This document shows, piece by piece, positions 24,699-25,438 of a stretch of 25,438 nt of DNA (position 1 is the first letter of the stretch; every line of letters starts with the position of its first letter). The stretch spans positions 1 to 25,438 of the forward strand of contig DDCR01000120.1 in NCBI GenBank assembly GCA_002335115.1, in the 5' to 3' direction. The position numbers and the translations under genes were made by a program. The notes below the pieces were generated by a model, which was not told where the DNA came from, made no database searches, and saw only the letters and a program-made list of their open reading frames with translations. Source of the DNA: Oceanospirillaceae bacterium UBA2001 (GTDB lineage: Bacteria > Pseudomonadota > Gammaproteobacteria > Pseudomonadales > Balneatricaceae).

Positions 24699-24985
24699 AT
24701 GGCAGGTGAACGATACACCCAAGAGTTTAAAATTGCTCAGGTTGAGCAAATCACCCAAAAAAGGCATTCAATTCCAGGCGTCGCCAGAAGGCCCCGAATT
24801 ACCATTAAAAGTCTTTATAACTGGTGAACAAGATACGATGATAATGCGCTGGAGTAAGAAGCCAACCAAGTTCAAGAAGGCGAGTTAAAACGCCTTAAAG
24901 CCGAATTCAAGCGTGTCGCTCAGGAGCGTGACATATTAAAGGAGGCCGCTGTAGATTCAAGGGAACAACCCAAAAACTGTTACGC
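24699..24985 (+). pseudogene. Decayed IS3-family orfA (transposase helix-turn-helix subunit)
   Basis: The + strand frame from the ATG at 24699 (GGGAGG ribosome site upstream) reads MAGERYTQEFKIAQVEQIT, then VARRPRITIKSLYNW, a TGA, a second stop (TAA), then GELKRLKAEFKRVAQERDIL ending in KEAA. This is the IS3-type HTH and leucine-zipper protein. Two in-frame stops and the lack of any orfB show that it is dead. Homology fades just before the ribosome site of gabD. No clear terminal inverted repeats were identified. The segment 24592-24698 shows nothing else that I can support. Confidence 0.82.
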
Positions 24986-25001
24986 TAATAGGAACTCAAT
25001 C

Positions 25002-25438
25002 ATGCAACTAGCCAATTCCTCACTCTTTCGCCAGCAAGCTTATATTAATGGCATCTGGTTAGCGGCTGATACCAATGCCACTATCGAAGTGACTAACCCT
25101 GCCAATGGAGAAGTCATCGGCTCCATTCCTGATATGACGGGTGTGGAAACTGCTCGGGCCATTGAAGCGGCACGCGTCGCTATGATTAGTTGGCGCAAAC
25201 AAACGGCCAAACAACGTGCGGTCATTCTGCGCCGCTGGTTTGACCTGATTATGGCCAATCAAGATGACCTTGGTAGAATCATGACCTTAGAGCAAGGTAA
25301 ACCCTTAAACGAAGCCAAAGGTGAAATAGCATACGCTGCCAGTTTTATTGAATGGTTTGCCGAAGAAGGTAAACGCACCTATGGCGATATTATTCCTACC
25401 CATAAAGCGGATGCTCGCATTGTTGTTACTAAGGAACC
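25002..25438 (+). CDS. gabD: Succinate-semialdehyde dehydrogenase, N-terminal part (runs off the window)
   Basis: The first 145 codons of an NADP-dependent succinate-semialdehyde dehydrogenase: NSSLFRQQAYINGIWL, EVTNPANGEVIGSIPDM, RAVILRRWFDLIMANQDDL, MTLEQGKPLNEAKGEI and YAASFIEWFAEEGKRTYGD follow the GabD pattern closely. The catalytic region lies beyond the window edge. The ATG at 25002 has AGGA 8 bases upstream. It would oxidise the succinate semialdehyde released by HpaI to succinate, so it completes the aromatic pathway although it lies 18 kb from hpaR. The IS3 remnant ends immediately upstream, so its promoter may have been replaced. Confidence 0.92.
   Translation, partial: MQLANSSLFRQQAYINGIWLAADTNATIEVTNPANGEVIGSIPDMTGVETARAIEAARVAMISWRKQTAKQRAVILRRWFDLIMANQDDLGRIMTLEQGKPLNEAKGEIAYAASFIEWFAEEGKRTYGDIIPTHKADARIVVTKE

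Noticed and set aside
25040..25262. Two overlapping minus-strand open frames near the right edge
   Set aside because: Both are antisense to the start of gabD, which is strongly supported on the + strand.
1..25438. CRISPR array, tRNA, rRNA or anti-phage defence genes
   Set aside because: No regularly spaced repeats, no cloverleaf-like sequences and no defence-family motifs were seen; every supported gene fits transport, catabolism, regulation or a decayed insertion sequence.

Overview
The window reads as a catabolic accessory region of a gammaproteobacterium with moderate to low GC. GabD and the Hpa enzymes resemble the enterobacterial types. A marine habitat is only a guess, from the TRAP and TTT transporters and the sulfatase. 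No ribosomal, tRNA or phage genes were seen. Two modules dominate, and the second is interrupted by a third.

(1) Positions 208-6622: a homoprotocatechuate-type meta-cleavage cluster. One arm runs leftward (hpaE, hpaF, hpaH, hpaI, then a two-subunit LigAB-type extradiol dioxygenase). The other runs rightward (a single-domain hpaG, then the MarR regulator hpaR). Between them lie back-to-back TATAAT promoters and two related 14-bp palindromes, the likely HpaR operators. The pathway would turn a 3,4-dihydroxyphenylacetate-like catechol into pyruvate and succinate semialdehyde. Succinate semialdehyde dehydrogenase (gabD) is present twice: a decayed 3' remnant beside hpaR, and an apparently intact 5' part running off the right end of the window. 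No HpaBC hydroxylase is present.

(2) Positions 7222-14669 (leftward: tctC, tctB, tctA, a UPF0261/Tm-1-like protein, an aldehyde dehydrogenase, a sulfatase) and 21791-24591 (rightward: an IclR regulator, a HAD hydrolase, a class III aminotransferase). These look like the two arms of one originally divergent locus. They suggest uptake of a small molecule, removal of a sulfate ester, transamination and aldehyde oxidation, possibly feeding module 1.

(3) Positions about 14801-21645: a 6.8-kb segment (amidohydrolase, amidase, TAXI-type TRAP binding protein and fused permease, and a MarR gene missing its 5' end). It sits exactly between the two arms and is bounded by two about 147-bp direct repeats. 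Each repeat is a copy of the tctC-iclR intergenic region, from the first codons of tctC to the ATG of iclR. As a result the outermost genes of the insert each face outward-derived copies of the divergent promoter. This promoter duplication and capture is the most unusual structure in the window.

The right edge holds a decayed IS3-type orfA directly upstream of gabD, so the region has a history of rearrangement. All family names come from reading motifs in the translations; no database search was run.
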